Positions 63,001 to 64,000 of a DNA stretch of 64,000 nt are shown here, in pieces; within the stretch, counting starts at the first letter, position 1, and each line of letters begins with the position of its first letter. This DNA is from Bacteroidota bacterium. Lineage in GTDB: Bacteria > Bacteroidota > Bacteroidia > Bacteroidales > Paludibacteraceae. A program made the translations under genes and the position numbers. The notes beneath the pieces are model-generated. The model was not told where the DNA came from. It saw nothing but the letters and a program-made list of their open reading frames with translations, and made no database searches. The stretch covers positions 22,325 through 86,324 of the forward strand of contig JAFNAV010000005.1 of the NCBI GenBank assembly GCA_017860345.1. The letters run 5' to 3'.

Positions 63001-63873
63001 CAATGGACAAAACCCGAATTAGTGGCCGATGGCATTATCTCTCCTACCCTGAGGAAGGCTTGCTACAATCCGGTACTTTTTCAGATGCCCGACGGACCGC
63101 TTTTCTTGTTTTATAAAATAGGGAAAAACGTGGCCGACTGGACAGGTTACGTAAAAACAAGTACCGACGGCGGGCGCACCTGGAGCAAAGTACAGCCGCT
63201 CGAAGCCGGATATCTGGGTCCTATCAAGAACAAACCTGTATGGGTAGATGGAAAAATAATAGCCCCGTCGAGCACCGAAAAAGGTGGCTGGAAAGTGCAT
63301 TTTGAGATAGCCGAAAATGGTGGCAGCAAAACGCACATCGTAGGGCCATTAGCTGCCGAAAATGCTGTAATGACTCAGGATATGGTAGATAACAAGGGCA
63401 CAACCGCAACCGACCCCGAAGGTGGCGACAATAGCAAAGCCAGCACCGTGCAAGCCATACAACCCAGCATACTTACCCATAAAGACGGCAGGCTTCAGAT
63501 ACTGTGCCGCAGTCGTAACGGGCGTATAGCCACCTCGTGGAGTACCGACAAGGGCGAAACATGGTCGCCACTGGCGCTTACCAACCTGCCCAACAACAAC
63601 TCCGGCACCGACGCCGTAACCCTGCAGGATGGCCGACAGGTACTTATTTATAACGCCATAGCCACACCTCCAGGTGCAAAAAAAGGTATTCGTACTCCGC
63701 TCAATATTGCAGTTTCCAACGATGGTGTACATTGGCAAATGGTGCTAACACTCGAAGATTCGCCCGTGTCGCAGTACTCTTACCCAAGTATTATACAGGG
63801 AAAAGACGGACGCATACACGCCGTATATACCTGGCGCAGACAACGTGTGAAATACGTAGAAATAAAATTATAA
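60031..63873 (+). CDS. GH78 alpha-L-rhamnosidase fused to a sialidase-like (GH33-type) domain, 1280 aa
   Basis: The ATG at 60031 is the first that follows the repeats; earlier codons of the frame lie inside them. A 30-residue n-region precedes the signal helix PILSVLMLCCFVSLNA. Residues about 50-900 are a full GH78 with N-terminal sandwich domains, and DCPQRDERQPWLGDRATGCW at about 520-540 has the catalytic acid. From about 930 a second enzyme-like module follows (KADFPQCHSATIAETTQGDL, FGGTREGAPD) with Asp-boxes STDGGRTW and STDKGETW, as in sialidases. RG-II chain C is rhamnose linked to Kdo, so rhamnosidase plus Kdo-hydrolase in one protein is a tempting reading. Domain roles are inferred. 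Confidence 0.8.
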   Translation: MNRSAHYACYKTPDYQHLSIFGRLKKGFAALVKPILSVLMLCCFVSLNAAISVVDLKTEGMKNPLGIDVTTPRFSWKTEIPAANNVKQKAYQILVASSAEKLSRNEADIWNSGKVGSDSQLWIPFAGQALKSNQQYFWKVKVWTNKGESSWSETALWSMSLLEEVEWKSAQWIGLDKAMPWDDETYYSRLSVRYVRKEFPVKKAVKRATVHISGLGVYELFLNGKRVGDQVLAPAPTDFHKSVLYNTYDVSQLLQAGANAVGIALGTGRYYNMRQTYKPWKVPTFGYPKARMILIVEYTDGTTETVSTRDNWKLNADGPIRSNNEYNGEDYDARKELTGWTIAGYDDSKWDNAQRVRFPEGRVRPQMMPGMKVVAQLAPVSIKPLGNKFILDMGQNMAGWLRIKVKGNSGDSVVLRFAETLQPNGELYTENLRSALQTDVYILKGDKNGESWAPAFVYHGFRYVEVSGLKYTPQIADFAGEVVSDEMERLGTLETSNEVVNQVLKNAWWGILGNYKGMPVDCPQRDERQPWLGDRATGCWGESFLFDINAMYTKWAADIRDAQRHDGCIPDVAPNYLTYYSDNVTWPAALPFLCDMAYTQYGNTQPMTESYPAIRKWMTHMEKNYLTANYLMTKDEYGDWCMPPEDIKMIHSQDPKRITDGTLISTAYYYKILHVMARFARIQGLKQDEKDFLSLAGKIKTAFNDKFFRTDSLYYGNNTATSNLLPLAFGMVPTQYHDTVAKHILHTVVPANVVSQIGTGDLNITCGVVGIQWLMRELHRMGRQDVAFALAANTKYPSWGYMAANGATTIWELWNGNTANPKMNSGNHVMQLGDLVVWAYENMAGIKTDYNRTAFKHIVLKPGFDIPDLEYINASYITPYGKLVSNWKKSLMKLHWELTIPVNTTAELHFPNGKVQKVGSGNYVFDVDIPQRKGIVVNEFLYEKADFPQCHSATIAETTQGDLVSAFFGGTREGAPDVCIYVCRKEKGSTQWTKPELVADGIISPTLRKACYNPVLFQMPDGPLFLFYKIGKNVADWTGYVKTSTDGGRTWSKVQPLEAGYLGPIKNKPVWVDGKIIAPSSTEKGGWKVHFEIAENGGSKTHIVGPLAAENAVMTQDMVDNKGTTATDPEGGDNSKASTVQAIQPSILTHKDGRLQILCRSRNGRIATSWSTDKGETWSPLALTNLPNNNSGTDAVTLQDGRQVLIYNAIATPPGAKKGIRTPLNIAVSNDGVHWQMVLTLEDSPVSQYSYPSIIQGKDGRIHAVYTWRRQRVKYVEIKL

Positions 63874-64000
63874 AAAAGGCGTAAGACTTAGGACTTATGT
63901 CTTAAGAGCGCAATGCGAGAAACATCTGGTATATCATTTATCATTCATCACTTATCATTAAAAAAAACACCCCATTAAATCCCAATTTAATTATATTTTG
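63874..64000. other. Intergenic tail at right edge
   Basis: AT-rich spacer containing TAAGACTTAGGACTTATGTC and ATTTATCATTCATCACTTAT runs of short near-repeats. No terminator hairpin or gene start is recognisable before the window ends. Confidence 0.3.

Overview
The window looks like chromosome of a Bacteroidota bacterium, probably a Bacteroidales member. Signs are promoters of the TAnnTTTG type, a dense set of secreted plant-glycan glycoside hydrolases, a BACON-like lipoprotein, and moderate GC in core genes against a very AT-rich accessory block. No SusC/SusD pair, integrase, transposase, rRNA or tRNA was recognised.

Layout. (1) 1-14.6 kb: glycan-utilisation genes, nearly all on the minus strand: a truncated secreted protein, GH78, a SASA esterase, GH106, GH2, an MFS sugar-acid-type transporter and a DapA/NanA-family lyase. 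(2) 14.8-24.1 kb: core genes gpmI, a LysO-like exporter, class I fumarase, ychF, a DUF4143-type ATPase and htpG. (3) 24.2-24.6 kb: a G-poor stretch with an octamer tandem repeat. (4) 24.67-38.95 kb: about a dozen AT-rich cassettes, almost all on the plus strand, separated by imperfect inverted repeats that behave like integron attC sites. Cargo includes PIN-like, FRG and RraB-like proteins, lipoproteins, an outer-membrane barrel with a BACON-like lipoprotein, a five-gene cassette with two regulators and a nitroreductase, and a nitrilase. No integrase is in view. (5) 39.1-63.9 kb: second glycan block with a sialidase-like/(alpha/alpha)6 two-domain protein (GH143-GH142 type), GH43, GH127, GH141-like beta-helix, a DUF5703-type hydrolase, GH2, GH95, GH140 and a GH78 fused to a sialidase-like domain. 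A second DUF4143 ATPase and a transglutaminase-like protein interrupt it.

How it fits together. GH78, GH106, GH127, GH141, GH95, GH140 and a GH143-GH142 fusion are the enzyme set known from rhamnogalacturonan-II (RG-II) degradation in Bacteroides thetaiotaomicron, so both blocks are probably one RG-II system. The lyase and MFS transporter fit catabolism of the 2-keto-3-deoxy sugars of RG-II (Kdo, Dha). Reading upstream regions by eye, I find a bipartite element, roughly GnnTACAAA followed 21-22 bp later by nCGTCA, before nine transcription units. Eight belong to the glycan system and the ninth precedes the truncated gene at the left edge. None was seen before core or cassette genes. This suggests one regulon under an AraC/HTCS-type activator encoded elsewhere.

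The two most unusual signals are the integrase-less cassette array, whose boundaries pass a complementarity test, and this shared promoter element.
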